The notes under the pieces were generated by a model, which was given only the letters and a program-made list of their open reading frames with translations, did no database searches and was not told where the DNA came from. From assembly GCF_003403075.1 (NCBI RefSeq), contig NZ_CP031557.1:4030001-4094000 (forward strand): a stretch of DNA of 64,000 nt. The letters run 5' to 3'. Of the stretch, positions 17,682-26,230 are shown piece after piece. The position numbers and the translations under genes are program-made. Origin of the DNA: Flavobacterium psychrotrophum (lineage in GTDB: Bacteria > Bacteroidota > Bacteroidia > Flavobacteriales > Flavobacteriaceae). How positions within the stretch are numbered: the stretch's first letter is position 1; every line of letters starts with the position of its first letter.

Positions 17682-18416
17682 ATGCAAAAAATACTGTCTT
17701 ACCCTTTATCGGCACTTTTTTACCTGGCTTTTGGCCTGTGTCTTGTCATATTCCACCCCATACAGTGGATATGCTTTAACGTGTTTGGCTACCAGGCACA
17801 TAAAAAAAGTGTTGATGCCCTTAACTCGCTACTCGTAAAATGCCTGCTAATACTGGGCTCTCCGGTAAAATTCATTGGCCGCGAAAAACTACCTCAAGGG
17901 GTGCCTATCATTATTGTGGCAAACCACCAGAGCATGTATGACATACCGCCTATCATTTGGTTTATGCGCAAGGTGCACCCTAAATTCATCAGCAAGAAAG
18001 AACTGGGCAAAGGCATTCCAAGCGTATCATATAACCTGCGCCACGGCGGCAACGTGCTTATAGACCGTAAAGACCCTAAACAGGCACTACCTGCCATTAT
18101 GGGTATTGCTAAATACATACAACAACATAACCGTTCGGCCGTTATATTTCCAGAGGGCACCCGCAGCAAAACCGGTGAGCCTAAGAAGTTTAGTGAAAAC
18201 GGTCTTAAAATACTATGTAAATTTGCCCCTTCGGCGTATATTGTACCTGTGAGTATAAACAACTCCTGGAAGGTGGTACGCTTTGGGTCGTTCCCTCTGG
18301 GGTTGGGCAACCGGTTAACATTTACAATTCAGGAACCTTTTGCAATAAAAAATATTCCTTTTGAAGAAGTAATGACAAGAGCAGAAAATGCAGTAGTACA
18401 AGGAATAAAAAATTAA
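17682..18416 (+). CDS. plsC: 1-acyl-sn-glycerol-3-phosphate acyltransferase
   Basis: This 244-residue PlsC-family enzyme transfers an acyl group to lysophosphatidic acid at the inner membrane. Motif I is NHQSMYDIPP (HX4D), motif III is FPEGTRSKTGEPKKF, and IVPVSINNSW corresponds to motif IV. Hydrophobic N-terminal segments (LSALFYLAFGLCLVIFHPIQ) anchor it to the membrane. It is 8 bases upstream of an acyl-ACP desaturase gene, an operon that couples acyl chain unsaturation to phospholipid assembly. A second PlsC-type gene lies at 53464-54207. Confidence 0.9.
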   Translation: MQKILSYPLSALFYLAFGLCLVIFHPIQWICFNVFGYQAHKKSVDALNSLLVKCLLILGSPVKFIGREKLPQGVPIIIVANHQSMYDIPPIIWFMRKVHPKFISKKELGKGIPSVSYNLRHGGNVLIDRKDPKQALPAIMGIAKYIQQHNRSAVIFPEGTRSKTGEPKKFSENGLKILCKFAPSAYIVPVSINNSWKVVRFGSFPLGLGNRLTFTIQEPFAIKNIPFEEVMTRAENAVVQGIKN

Positions 18417-18424
18417 GTAATATC

Positions 18425-19420
18425 ATGTCTATAAAAAACATTCGCCTGGAGGTAATGCAGTTCCTTGAAAAGAACATTGATGCCTTTGTAGAGGAATACC
18501 TTATCCCGGTGGAAAAAATATGGCAGCCTACCGATTTGCTGCCCGATTCGCAAAACGAAAGCTTTTTTGAAGAAGTTAAGGAGTTGCGCGAAATAGCCAA
18601 AGACCTGCCTTATGATTTTTGGGTAGTGCTTGTAGGCGATACCATTACAGAGGAGGCGCTGCCTACTTATGAGTCCTGGCTTATGGACGTTGAGGGCGTA
18701 AACCAGATTGATAACGGCGGTAATGGCTGGAGCAAGTGGGTGCGCAACTGGACGGGTGAAGAAAACCGCCACGGCGATCTTTTAAACAAATACCTGTACC
18801 TGAGCGGACGTGTAAACATGCGCGAGGTAGAAATGACTACACAGCACCTTATAAACGACGGTTTTGACATTGGTACAGACCGCGACCCTTATAAAAACTT
18901 TGTGTACACAAGTTTTCAGGAGCTGGCTACTTATGTATCGCACAACCGTGTGTCGCAGCTTGCAAAACAGTATGGCGATAAAAAACTAAGCAAAATGTGC
19001 CGCCTTGTGGCAGGAGACGAAATGCGCCACCACATGGCTTACAGCGAGTTTGTAAACCGCATTTTTGAAGTAGACCCAAGCGAAATGATGCTGGCGTTTC
19101 AGTACATGATGAAGCAAAAAATTGTAATGCCGGCACACTTTCTTCGTGAAAGCGGACAGCACATAAGCACCGCGTTTGAACAGTTTTCTGACTCTGCGCA
19201 ACGCATAGGCGTTTATACCGCAGCCGATTATGTAGATATTTTGCGCAAGCTTATTGAAAAATGGCAAATTGATAAAAAAACAGGCCTTACGGCAGAAGCC
19301 GAGAAAGCCCGCGACTTTCTTATGAAATTACCGGACAGGATGGCGCGCATTAGCGAAAGGCTTGTAATACCACAGGAAAGCCACATTTTTAAATGGGTAC
19401 AGCCTGCACTTATAAAATAG
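18425..19420 (+). CDS. Acyl-ACP desaturase (soluble diiron type)
   Basis: This 331-residue enzyme is of the plant stearoyl-ACP desaturase type (FA_desaturase_2). The diiron ligands are visible as TGEENRHGD (Glu113, His116) and AGDEMRHH (Glu199, His202), with further acidic ligands in TEEALPTYESW and SFQELATYVSH. It should insert a cis double bond into acyl-ACP using O2 and ferredoxin, giving an aerobic route to unsaturated fatty acids. It starts 8 bases after plsC and shares its transcript. Confidence 0.93.
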   Translation: MSIKNIRLEVMQFLEKNIDAFVEEYLIPVEKIWQPTDLLPDSQNESFFEEVKELREIAKDLPYDFWVVLVGDTITEEALPTYESWLMDVEGVNQIDNGGNGWSKWVRNWTGEENRHGDLLNKYLYLSGRVNMREVEMTTQHLINDGFDIGTDRDPYKNFVYTSFQELATYVSHNRVSQLAKQYGDKKLSKMCRLVAGDEMRHHMAYSEFVNRIFEVDPSEMMLAFQYMMKQKIVMPAHFLRESGQHISTAFEQFSDSAQRIGVYTAADYVDILRKLIEKWQIDKKTGLTAEAEKARDFLMKLPDRMARISERLVIPQESHIFKWVQPALIK

Positions 19421-19441
19421 CACTATCTAAAAGGATAGCAC

Positions 19442-19475
19442 AAAAACGGACAGTAAATTACTTGTCCGTTTTTTT
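19442..19475 (+). terminator. Terminator of the plsC-desaturase operon
   Basis: AAAAACGGACA (19442-19452) pairs with TGTCCGTTTTT (19463-19473) around a 10-base loop, ending in a T-run, 21 bases after the desaturase stop. Confidence 0.88.
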
Positions 19476-19566
19476 ATATAGTATCTTTGCGCAACACACC
19501 CCTAACCCCTTAGTGCAAACGTTTGGGATAGTATGAGTGAGGTGTACTAGTGAAGCTAAGGCATTA

Positions 19567-19679
19567 AACTTCGTTGCGTTAAGCAAAATATAAGTTGAGG
19601 CGTTAAAAAAGATTTGCTGTTTGAGCGAAGCGAGTTCAAATCTTTTAGCTGAGGCTTATGTTTTGTAGCATAAGAAGTT
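19567..19679. repeat. Long imperfect palindrome in a 300-base gene-free interval
   Basis: The two halves pair over about 45 bases, most tightly as AAAAGATTTG (left) with CAAATCTTTT (right), and outward through GCAAAATATAAG with CTTATGTTTTGTAGC. The loop contains TTGAGCGAAGCGAGTT. A short motif, GTTCTTTTGTTTCAAGACAAAAGAAC, split by its own small stem, lies just downstream at about 19697-19722. No open frame is credible in 19476-19779; the interval holds only these hairpins. Confidence 0.7.
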
Positions 19680-19779
19680 AGAGCCTTGAATTTTTGGTTC
19701 TTTTGTTTCAAGACAAAAGAACATTAACCGACTGCGGGAGAGTAAATTGAAATAGAAAAAATATTAGACACAAAATAAT

Positions 19780-20484
19780 ATGAAAATAGAAATTTGGAGC
19801 GACGTTATGTGTCCATTCTGCTACATCGGCAAACGCAGGTTTGAAGTAGCAATGGCACAGTTTGGCAAAGGCCAGGATATAGAAATAGAATGGAAGAGCT
19901 TTTTACTAAATCCTGAAATGCAGACTGACCCGTCTAAGAACATTCACCAGTTTTTGTCTGAACATAAAGGCATATCTGTAGAAGAAGCTAAAAGCATGAA
20001 CGACCAGGTAGCCCACATGGCAGCTAACTCAGGCTTAAAGTTTGATTTTGACAAAGCCATCCCGGCTAATAGTTTTAATGCCCACCGTTTTTTACACTAC
20101 ACCAAAATATACGGCAAGCAAAACGAAGCTGAGGAACTGCTTTTTAAAGCCTACTTTACTGAAGGTAAAAATATAGATGATGCCAATACCCTAACCGAAA
20201 TGGCCGTTACCCTGGGTCTTGATACGGAAGAACTGGCTAAAGACATGAGCAGCGATGCATTCTTTCAGGATGTAGTAATGGATGTACAGGAAGCCCGCGA
20301 AATAGGCGTGCGTGGTGTACCGTTCTTTGTGTTCGACCGCAAGTATGCTGTATCGGGAGCACAGGAAATAGAAGTATTTACCCAAACCCTCGAAAAATCT
20401 TTTGAAGAATGGGAAGCTGCTGCAAAACCTGTAAAACTTGACATTATAGAAGGTGACAGCTGCGGTGTAGACGGTAATTGCTAA
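19780..20484 (+). CDS. DsbA family oxidoreductase (FrnE-like)
   Basis: This 234-residue DsbA-like thiol oxidoreductase of the FrnE/2-hydroxychromene isomerase branch has the CxxC site MCPFCYIGKRRFE at residues 11-14, an inserted helical domain, and the cis-Pro loop GVRGVPFFVFD. No signal peptide is visible, so it is cytoplasmic. The C-terminal GDSCGVDGNC adds two more Cys residues, typical of FrnE homologues. The partner substrate is unknown; a role in oxidative-stress thiol exchange is inferred. Confidence 0.9.
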   Translation: MKIEIWSDVMCPFCYIGKRRFEVAMAQFGKGQDIEIEWKSFLLNPEMQTDPSKNIHQFLSEHKGISVEEAKSMNDQVAHMAANSGLKFDFDKAIPANSFNAHRFLHYTKIYGKQNEAEELLFKAYFTEGKNIDDANTLTEMAVTLGLDTEELAKDMSSDAFFQDVVMDVQEAREIGVRGVPFFVFDRKYAVSGAQEIEVFTQTLEKSFEEWEAAAKPVKLDIIEGDSCGVDGNC

Positions 20485-20515
20485 TAAGCCCCCCAATAAA
20501 AAGTTTGATATTAAA

Positions 20516-20671
20516 TTTTACCACAAAGTCCACTAAGATTTTCACCAGGTGCACAATGAGATAACCGCCTTTGGCGGAAGACACAAAGCTTTGTGTTCCT
20601 TGCATAGCTGCAATATACATCTCTCTAGCTTAGTGCTCGCCGTGAAAATCTTAGTGGACTTTGTGGTAAAA
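20516..20671. repeat. Hairpin repeat with perfect 30-base arms
   Basis: The arm at 20516-20545 (starting TTTTACCACAAAGTCCAC) and the arm at 20642-20671 are exact reverse complements. Inside is a 16-base palindrome ACACAAAGCTTTGTGT (20581-20596) and a small CCGCC/GGCGG stem. It is related to the elements at 39950-40043 and 45953-46105. Confidence 0.92.
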
Positions 20672-20758
20672 ATTTTAGGTAATATAAACATCGGTCTTAC
20701 AGACATTATTTATCCCTATTTGAGACATTCTGACTTTCGACTTTAAAAACGTTAAGAC

Positions 20759-22648
20759 TTACTTACTGTCTTTAATAATCAAAACCGGTATCTGTACTTT
20801 ATGCCTCACGGCATCAACCGTAGTACCAAACACCAGGTCTTTAAACAGGCTATGCCCGTGTGCGCCCAATATCAGTATATCAAAAGTACCGTTATCATTA
20901 ACCACTTTTGGAATCTGTTTTTTAGGGCTGCCAAAGCTTAGCTTGGTGGCAATGGTGTAGCCACTCTCTTCCAGGCTTTGCTTATAACGGGTAAGGTACT
21001 CCATATCAGTACTGGTTTCATAATCTTCAGCCAGGTCCCCATGTAGCATGGCACCCACCGTTTCTACAATATGTATCAGCGTATAACGTGCTTCCTTACC
21101 GCCCAGTTGTATCGCGCTGGAGAGTGTTTTTTCGTCTGTACGGCTAAAATCGAGTGCCACGGCTATATTACGGTACATCTGCTTTTCAGGCAGGTCTTTT
21201 ATTGCCGCAGGTGTAAGGTGGGGCACAATACTGGCTACTGCCCTACCCTTAAGCACAAACGGCTCTATGGTAATGTACAACAGTAATACGGCAGCTAATA
21301 CAGCTAACGGCACTACAAACACCCAGATATAAATAGGGTTGTCAGAATTTACGACCCACCCGTGTATCTCATCGTAGACCAGTTTCGCATTTAGAGACAC
21401 TATGGTAAGCGCAATGGCCCACGCCCCTATCTTGGTCGCGATGCCTATCGTAAACTCCTTCATGCGGCTCCTATCGCTTACAAAGTGTATCAGCGGTATT
21501 ACAGCAAAGCCCAGTTGCAGGCTCAGCACCACCTGGCTTAGTACCAAAAGGTCGCCTGTAGAATCTTCGCCAAAATAAAGTATAGTAATAAAAGCGGGGG
21601 CAATGGCAATAACACGTGTTACAATACGCCTTACCCACGGCTGTATGCGCAGGCTCAGGTAGCCCTCCATAACAATTTGCCCGGCAAGCGTACCCGTTAT
21701 AGTACTGCTTTGCCCTGCGGCAATAAGTGCCAGTGCAAAAAGTATCGCTGCCCAGTTACCCAGCATAGGTTCCAGCAGTTTATGCGCATCCTGAATGTCA
21801 GCTACCTCATGCAGGCCATTCGTAAAGAACGTCGCAGCTGCGAGAATAAGTATGGCAGCATTCACAAAAAAGGCAAGGTTAAGCGCAATGATCGAGTCGA
21901 TAAAATTATAGCGTATGGCCTGCTTAATGCCTTTAAAGCTGCGGTCAAACTTACGCGTTTGTACCAATGATGAGTGCAGGTACAAGTTATGTGGCATTAC
22001 CGTAGCACCTATAATACCTATGGCTATGTATAATGCAGCGGTGTTAGGGATAGAAGGTACAAGACCTTTTACCACTTCTGCTCCATCGGGGTTTGCAAAA
22101 AACATTTCTGCCAGAAACGAAAGACCTATGATACTGATAAGCCCTATGATAAAGGCTTCCATCTTTTTGATACCCTTGTTCATAAGAAACAGCAGCAAGA
22201 AGGTATCAAACATGGTAATACCCACACCCCACAGCAGTGGCAGCTTAAAGAGCAAATTAAGCCCTATTGCCATACCCAGCACCTCAGCAAGGTCGCAGGC
22301 GGCAATAGCCACTTCGGCAAAGCCGTAGAGAATGTAGTTGATCCATTTTGGATACGTTTCACGCGATGCCTGTGCCAGGTCGCGACGGGTAACAATACCC
22401 AGGCGGGCACTCAGGCTTTGCAGCAACAGCGCCATAAGGTTACTCATAAGCAGTACCCAAAGCAAACTGTAGCCAAACTGGCTGCCCCCGGCAATATCTG
22501 TAGCCCAGTTACCAGGATCCATATAGCCCACACTTATCATGTATGCGGGACCAAAGAAAGCGAGTATTTTTTTCCAGCCTGTAGCGTTTTCACCTACCGA
22601 TACCGACTCGTGCACCTCTTCAAGCGAATGGGAGTTTTTGTGTTCCAT
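20759..22648 (-). CDS. mntH: Nramp-type Mn/Fe transporter fused to a UspA domain
   Basis: This 629-residue protein starts at the ATG at 22646-22648, not the TTG two codons earlier. Residues 1 to ~470 form the Nramp transporter, with the metal-site motif MDPGNWATD in helix 1 and GATVMPHNLYLHS in helix 6, both keeping the Asp/Asn and Met ligands of Mn2+/Fe2+ carriers. A C-terminal universal stress protein domain follows at about 490-629: IAVALDFSRTDEKTL, then the ATP-binding signature LGAHGHSLFKDLVFGTT. The gene begins 9 bases after mntR. The Usp domain probably makes transport responsive to nucleotide or stress state (inference). Confidence 0.93.
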   Translation of the reverse strand: MEHKNSHSLEEVHESVSVGENATGWKKILAFFGPAYMISVGYMDPGNWATDIAGGSQFGYSLLWVLLMSNLMALLLQSLSARLGIVTRRDLAQASRETYPKWINYILYGFAEVAIAACDLAEVLGMAIGLNLLFKLPLLWGVGITMFDTFLLLFLMNKGIKKMEAFIIGLISIIGLSFLAEMFFANPDGAEVVKGLVPSIPNTAALYIAIGIIGATVMPHNLYLHSSLVQTRKFDRSFKGIKQAIRYNFIDSIIALNLAFFVNAAILILAAATFFTNGLHEVADIQDAHKLLEPMLGNWAAILFALALIAAGQSSTITGTLAGQIVMEGYLSLRIQPWVRRIVTRVIAIAPAFITILYFGEDSTGDLLVLSQVVLSLQLGFAVIPLIHFVSDRSRMKEFTIGIATKIGAWAIALTIVSLNAKLVYDEIHGWVVNSDNPIYIWVFVVPLAVLAAVLLLYITIEPFVLKGRAVASIVPHLTPAAIKDLPEKQMYRNIAVALDFSRTDEKTLSSAIQLGGKEARYTLIHIVETVGAMLHGDLAEDYETSTDMEYLTRYKQSLEESGYTIATKLSFGSPKKQIPKVVNDNGTFDILILGAHGHSLFKDLVFGTTVDAVRHKVQIPVLIIKDSK

Positions 22649-22657
22649 AGGCAACTA

Positions 22658-23311
22658 TTAAACGGGTTTTACAAAAAGGTTAGCCGCTATTTTATGAGAC
22701 ACGGTAAGTGCCCTGTCTTTAATGCGGATACTGATGGAATGGTCAAAATCTTCGCGCCCTGTCACTTCTATAGAAGAGCCTAGGGCGATTTGTTGTTTGT
22801 CTAAGTATTGCAGGAACGGTGCCGAACTATCCTTTACGCCTACGCATATAACAGTTTTGCCCGGTACAATTTCAGATAACAGTTTTTTATCAATAGCTAC
22901 TACATTACCATCACGGTCAGGTATTGGGTCGCCGTGCGGGTCTTCGCTCGGATAACCAAGAAATTCGTCAAGGCGGTTAATAAGCTTGTCAGATTTTATA
23001 TGCTCCAGCTGTTCGGCCACGTCGTGTACTTCATCCCAACTGAAATTAAGGGTATCTACAAGAAATACCTCCCAAAGGCGGTGTTTGCGCACAATCATCA
23101 ATGCTGCACGGGTTCCGGCATCGGTAAGCAATACTCCCTGGTATTTTTTATATTCGGCAAGGCCTTTGTCAGCCAGTTTTTGCACCATATCGGTAACCGA
23201 CGATGGTTTGCTTTCCATAGCGCCGGCAATAGCATTAGTGCTTACACCTTTTTCAGAAGTTTGCGAAAGGTGGTAAATTACCTTTAGGTAATTCTCTTCA
23301 GAATGTGTCAT
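22658..23311 (-). CDS. mntR: DtxR/MntR-type metalloregulator
   Basis: This 217-residue regulator has an N-terminal winged helix (SEENYLKVIYHLSQTSEKGVSTNAIA, SSVTDMVQKLADKGL). A metal-binding dimerisation domain follows (RKHRLWEVFLVDTLNFSWDEVHDVAEQLEH, with the usual E and H ligands), then a C-terminal FeoA/SH3-like domain at about 150-215. It is the full-length DtxR type and shares a transcript with the Nramp-Usp gene downstream. A palindrome, TTTAGCCTTAACTAAA, lies 56 bases upstream of its start, so autoregulation by metal is the simplest model. Confidence 0.92.
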   Translation of the reverse strand: MTHSEENYLKVIYHLSQTSEKGVSTNAIAGAMESKPSSVTDMVQKLADKGLAEYKKYQGVLLTDAGTRAALMIVRKHRLWEVFLVDTLNFSWDEVHDVAEQLEHIKSDKLINRLDEFLGYPSEDPHGDPIPDRDGNVVAIDKKLLSEIVPGKTVICVGVKDSSAPFLQYLDKQQIALGSSIEVTGREDFDHSISIRIKDRALTVSHKIAANLFVKPV

Positions 23312-23329
23312 TTACAAGATCAATAACAA

Positions 23330-23337
23330 CAAATGTA
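23330..23337 (-). promoter_or_regulatory. Candidate -7 element of the mntR-mntH operon
   Basis: TACATTTG on the minus strand, 19 bases before the mntR ATG. Confidence 0.55.
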
Positions 23338-23366
23338 CTAAAAAGAATGATTGCTTAAAAATAATT

Positions 23367-23382
23367 TTTAGCCTTAACTAAA
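23367..23382. promoter_or_regulatory. Candidate MntR operator
   Basis: TTTAGCCTTAACTAAA has inverted TTTAG/CTAAA half-sites resembling the DtxR/MntR palindrome. It lies about 30 bases upstream of the -7 element on the minus strand, where bound regulator would block promoter access. Confidence 0.5.
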
Positions 23383-23395
23383 TTTTAAGTGCCCG

Positions 23396-23421
23396 CAAAA
23401 AAAACAGCCCTAAAGCTGTTT
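23396..23421 (-). terminator. Terminator of the Bat operon, overlapping the batE stop
   Basis: On the minus strand AAACAGC pairs with GCTGTTT around TTTAGG, followed by a T-run. The hairpin contains the batE stop codon (23410-23412). Confidence 0.82.
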
Positions 23422-24162
23422 GTCTTTTATCTCGCGAATGTCTTCATTTGGTATCCAGCCTACACTGTCGTCGGCCAGTTTTATCTTCTTCCAGTTGTCT
23501 ACGGTTTCGAGTACGTTTACCTTGGTTCCTTCATGCAACACAAAGGCATCCTGGGCTGCTGTTCTTGGCTCTGCCTTTACAGTTACTACCTCCGGATACA
23601 CAATGGCGTAGTTTTCTTTTTCTTTTTGCGATTTTACATATACTGCCGATATTACACTTACCACAATCCCAAAAAGCGCCACGAACATGCCCACAAAAAA
23701 GATGCGTTTTAGCAGCGTAGTGCCCGCCAGATAATATCCTAAAAACAGCAGCAGAAAAAATACAGCAAATGATACCGCTACCCATGCCCATGTATTATAA
23801 TGGTACGCACCTGTTGCGTTATAAAGCATTTTAGAAAAGCCCACCCTTGGCGTGGACTTGATATCGTCTATGGTCATTTTTTGGGCGAATGCCAGGTTAA
23901 CCTCAGCATCCTTATTACCGGGATCCAGCAAAAGCGATTTCTCAAAGTTGTAAATGGCAGGTGCTGTCTTATCCATTTTATAATAGGCATTGCCAAGGTT
24001 AAAATACACCTCCGCCGATTCTTTACCTTGTTTCAGGATGCCTTCATACTGCGCAGCCGCACCGGCATAATCGCCTTTTTTGTACAGCGCATTACCCTGC
24101 TCAAAATTTTGGGCAAAGGCAATCTGTGCTATAAAAAATACTATGTATGCTAAATTTTTCAT
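23410..24162 (-). CDS. batE: BatE: TPR protein with SH3 domain
   Basis: The start is at the ATG at 24160-24162, giving a 250-residue protein with a signal peptide (MKNLAYIVFFIAQIAFAQ). Two to three TPR units follow at about 19-100 (ALYKKGDYAGAAAQYEGILK, YFNLGNAYYKMDKTAPAIYN). Two transmembrane helices sit at about 130-190 and a bacterial SH3-like domain at about 200-245 (EGTKVNVLETVDNWKKIKLADDSVGWI). BatE is the last gene of the Bat operon. Bat proteins are associated with aerotolerance and envelope stress in Bacteroidota, although their mechanism is not settled. The terminator is inside the end of the gene. Confidence 0.9.
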   Translation of the reverse strand: MKNLAYIVFFIAQIAFAQNFEQGNALYKKGDYAGAAAQYEGILKQGKESAEVYFNLGNAYYKMDKTAPAIYNFEKSLLLDPGNKDAEVNLAFAQKMTIDDIKSTPRVGFSKMLYNATGAYHYNTWAWVAVSFAVFFLLLFLGYYLAGTTLLKRIFFVGMFVALFGIVVSVISAVYVKSQKEKENYAIVYPEVVTVKAEPRTAAQDAFVLHEGTKVNVLETVDNWKKIKLADDSVGWIPNEDIREIKDKQL

Positions 24163-24180
24163 TTGAACTATATCTTCACA

Positions 24181-24305
24181 AGACTGTCCCAAACTGCTTT
24201 TATAAGCATTTTGTCATCCTGACGAAGGAAGGATCTCTAGTATCAAATAACTGAGATTCTTCACTCCATTGCATTACGTTCAGAATGACAATTTTGAGAC
24301 AGCCT
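24181..24305. repeat. GTCATCCTGA-type inverted repeat
   Basis: GTCATCCTGACGAAGGAAGGATCT on the left is matched by GATTCTTCACT...CGTTCAGAATGAC on the right as imperfect inverted arms. The ends also pair (GACTGTCCCAAA with TTTGAGACAGCC). This is a widespread Bacteroidota intergenic repeat type; it sits in the 183-base gap between batD and batE. Confidence 0.75.
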
Positions 24306-24345
24306 AATCGCTATCTTAATACTTTGTACTCACTACTCTAATTAA

Positions 24346-26163
24346 CTACGACATTTGCTTTTCCAGGCTCGTTACCACACTCACGGCGCTTTCATAATCC
24401 TGTTGCATGGCGGTACCTGATGCCGGGGCATAACGTGCAAACTCGCAGCTATCCATAATACGGGTAAAATCGTTTACCGTTTCCTGGGTGGCATTGCGCG
24501 AAAGCAGCAACTCATTAATATTTTCGCGGCTCAGTTCGCTGGTTTCAATACGCAGCTTGGCTTTAAGAAAGTTGTGCAACGCTTTTTCAAGCGCAAGGTA
24601 AAACGGCTCCTTGTTGCCCAGTTGCTTTTTAGCTTCGCCAAGGTATTTCTTAGCCAGTTTACTGTTTGTACGTATCTTGTTGCCTTCCACATCACTGTCG
24701 TAAGCCTCTTTTTTCTTTTTAACCAATACAATAAGCGGTATGCACAGGAACGGCGCAAACAGCAGCGTATAGAATAGCGTTGACCCAAAAAAGTCTTCGC
24801 TTCCTGTTTTTCTTAATGATGTTCCCGTTGCTATATAGCGAAACTGCTCGCCCGGACTAAGCTTTTCTTTTCCGCCGGCCGGCTTGTTCTCGGCAGTGGC
24901 AGCGCTTGCCGGAACATTAAGCACATCGATCATGATGTCTTTACTGGTTACCGTTTTATACTTGCCCGAAGCCAGGTCAAACCACGAGAATGAAAGCCCT
25001 TTTACAGGATACTTACCCTTAGCATTTGGCACCAGCGTATATACATCGCTTATGCTGCCATTCATGCCTGTAAGCGGGGTTTTTACATCTTCCTTATGCT
25101 CTGGGTCATACATTTCTAATGCTGACGGCACTACCGGTTTTGGCAGGCTGAAGAGTTTAAGATTGCCTTTTCCGCTTACACTTACCGTAAGCTGTATCGA
25201 TTCGCCGTTAGTAATGGTAGTTTTACTTGGCGTAACTTTAAAGTCGAAATTACCCACTGCACCACTAAAGTCATCCGGCTTACCGGCTTCCGGCAATGGC
25301 TTTACATTAATGTACTTCCTGCCCGATGAAGCTGTGGTTTTTGCTTCTTTTAAACCCATACGGCCAAAGAAATCCCTGCGCCCATCCGGTATCTGCACGT
25401 TAAGTTCTTCTACAAGAGGCTCAAGCTCCAGCCTTCCGCTTTTTTGCGGGTACAGCACAGCACGGCGCAACACCACCATACGATATGGCTTACCATTATA
25501 AGTAGCGTTCTCAACCTTCATATTACGGGGGTCTACAGGCTCTATCTGGCTCCAGAAGTCGTTGTATTTAGGGCTTTCTTTTTCGCCGAAAGACACCACG
25601 CTGCTATTAGGGCTTACATAAAGCTTATACACAACATTAACAGGCTGATTTACATAAATGTTTGTATTTTGTATTTCTGCTACAATATGAATACCATCGT
25701 TAGGATTGGTCGTAACAGGTTCAGGTTCCTGCGGCTGATTTTGACCGAATGGGTCAAACGGATCGTAACGGTGCGGTTGTTGCTGCGGATTAGGATTAGC
25801 CACAGCATCGCCCACCGTAATTTTTACAGGAGATGTTTTATAAACGGTTCCTGCAATTTCTATGGTAGCCTGCCCCACGGTAAAAGTACCCTTAGCAGTT
25901 GGTGTAAGCACATAAGTGTAGCTTTTGCTAAAGCTGCGCACCCCATTTATCCAGGAATTGCTGATGCTTTGTCCCGGCCCGCTGACTTTAAAGCCCTGAA
26001 ATGTGGGCGGTACAAAGTTATCACCGTCCTGGTTCATCCTGAATTCTAAGCGCAGGTTCTCATTCACACCTATTTTGGTGCGGCTGGGTACTGCCTTAAA
26101 CTCTACCTGCGCCTGCAGGCCTTGTAGCATTAAAAAGAATATTATCGCTAAATACTTTCTCAT
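24346..26163 (-). CDS. batD: BatD: membrane-anchored beta-rich protein
   Basis: This 605-residue protein has a signal peptide (MRKYLAIIFFLMLQGLQAQ) and several immunoglobulin-like BatD repeats (EFKAVPSRTKIGVNENLRLEF; then FDFKVTPSKTTITNGESIQLTVSV). A Pro/Gln-rich linker lies near 125-140. A transmembrane helix is near 455 (FYTLLFAPFLCIPLIVLV), followed by a cytoplasmic helical tail. BatD probably scaffolds the VWA proteins BatA and BatB on the periplasmic face. It follows batC after 68 bases. Confidence 0.92.
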   Translation of the reverse strand: MRKYLAIIFFLMLQGLQAQVEFKAVPSRTKIGVNENLRLEFRMNQDGDNFVPPTFQGFKVSGPGQSISNSWINGVRSFSKSYTYVLTPTAKGTFTVGQATIEIAGTVYKTSPVKITVGDAVANPNPQQQPHRYDPFDPFGQNQPQEPEPVTTNPNDGIHIVAEIQNTNIYVNQPVNVVYKLYVSPNSSVVSFGEKESPKYNDFWSQIEPVDPRNMKVENATYNGKPYRMVVLRRAVLYPQKSGRLELEPLVEELNVQIPDGRRDFFGRMGLKEAKTTASSGRKYINVKPLPEAGKPDDFSGAVGNFDFKVTPSKTTITNGESIQLTVSVSGKGNLKLFSLPKPVVPSALEMYDPEHKEDVKTPLTGMNGSISDVYTLVPNAKGKYPVKGLSFSWFDLASGKYKTVTSKDIMIDVLNVPASAATAENKPAGGKEKLSPGEQFRYIATGTSLRKTGSEDFFGSTLFYTLLFAPFLCIPLIVLVKKKKEAYDSDVEGNKIRTNSKLAKKYLGEAKKQLGNKEPFYLALEKALHNFLKAKLRIETSELSRENINELLLSRNATQETVNDFTRIMDSCEFARYAPASGTAMQQDYESAVSVVTSLEKQMS

Positions 26164-26230
26164 TGTTTCAATTTACGTAACCTGAATCAATATTCATTTA
26201 TCCAAATTAGTAGCCCGTGGGCAATTTTTG

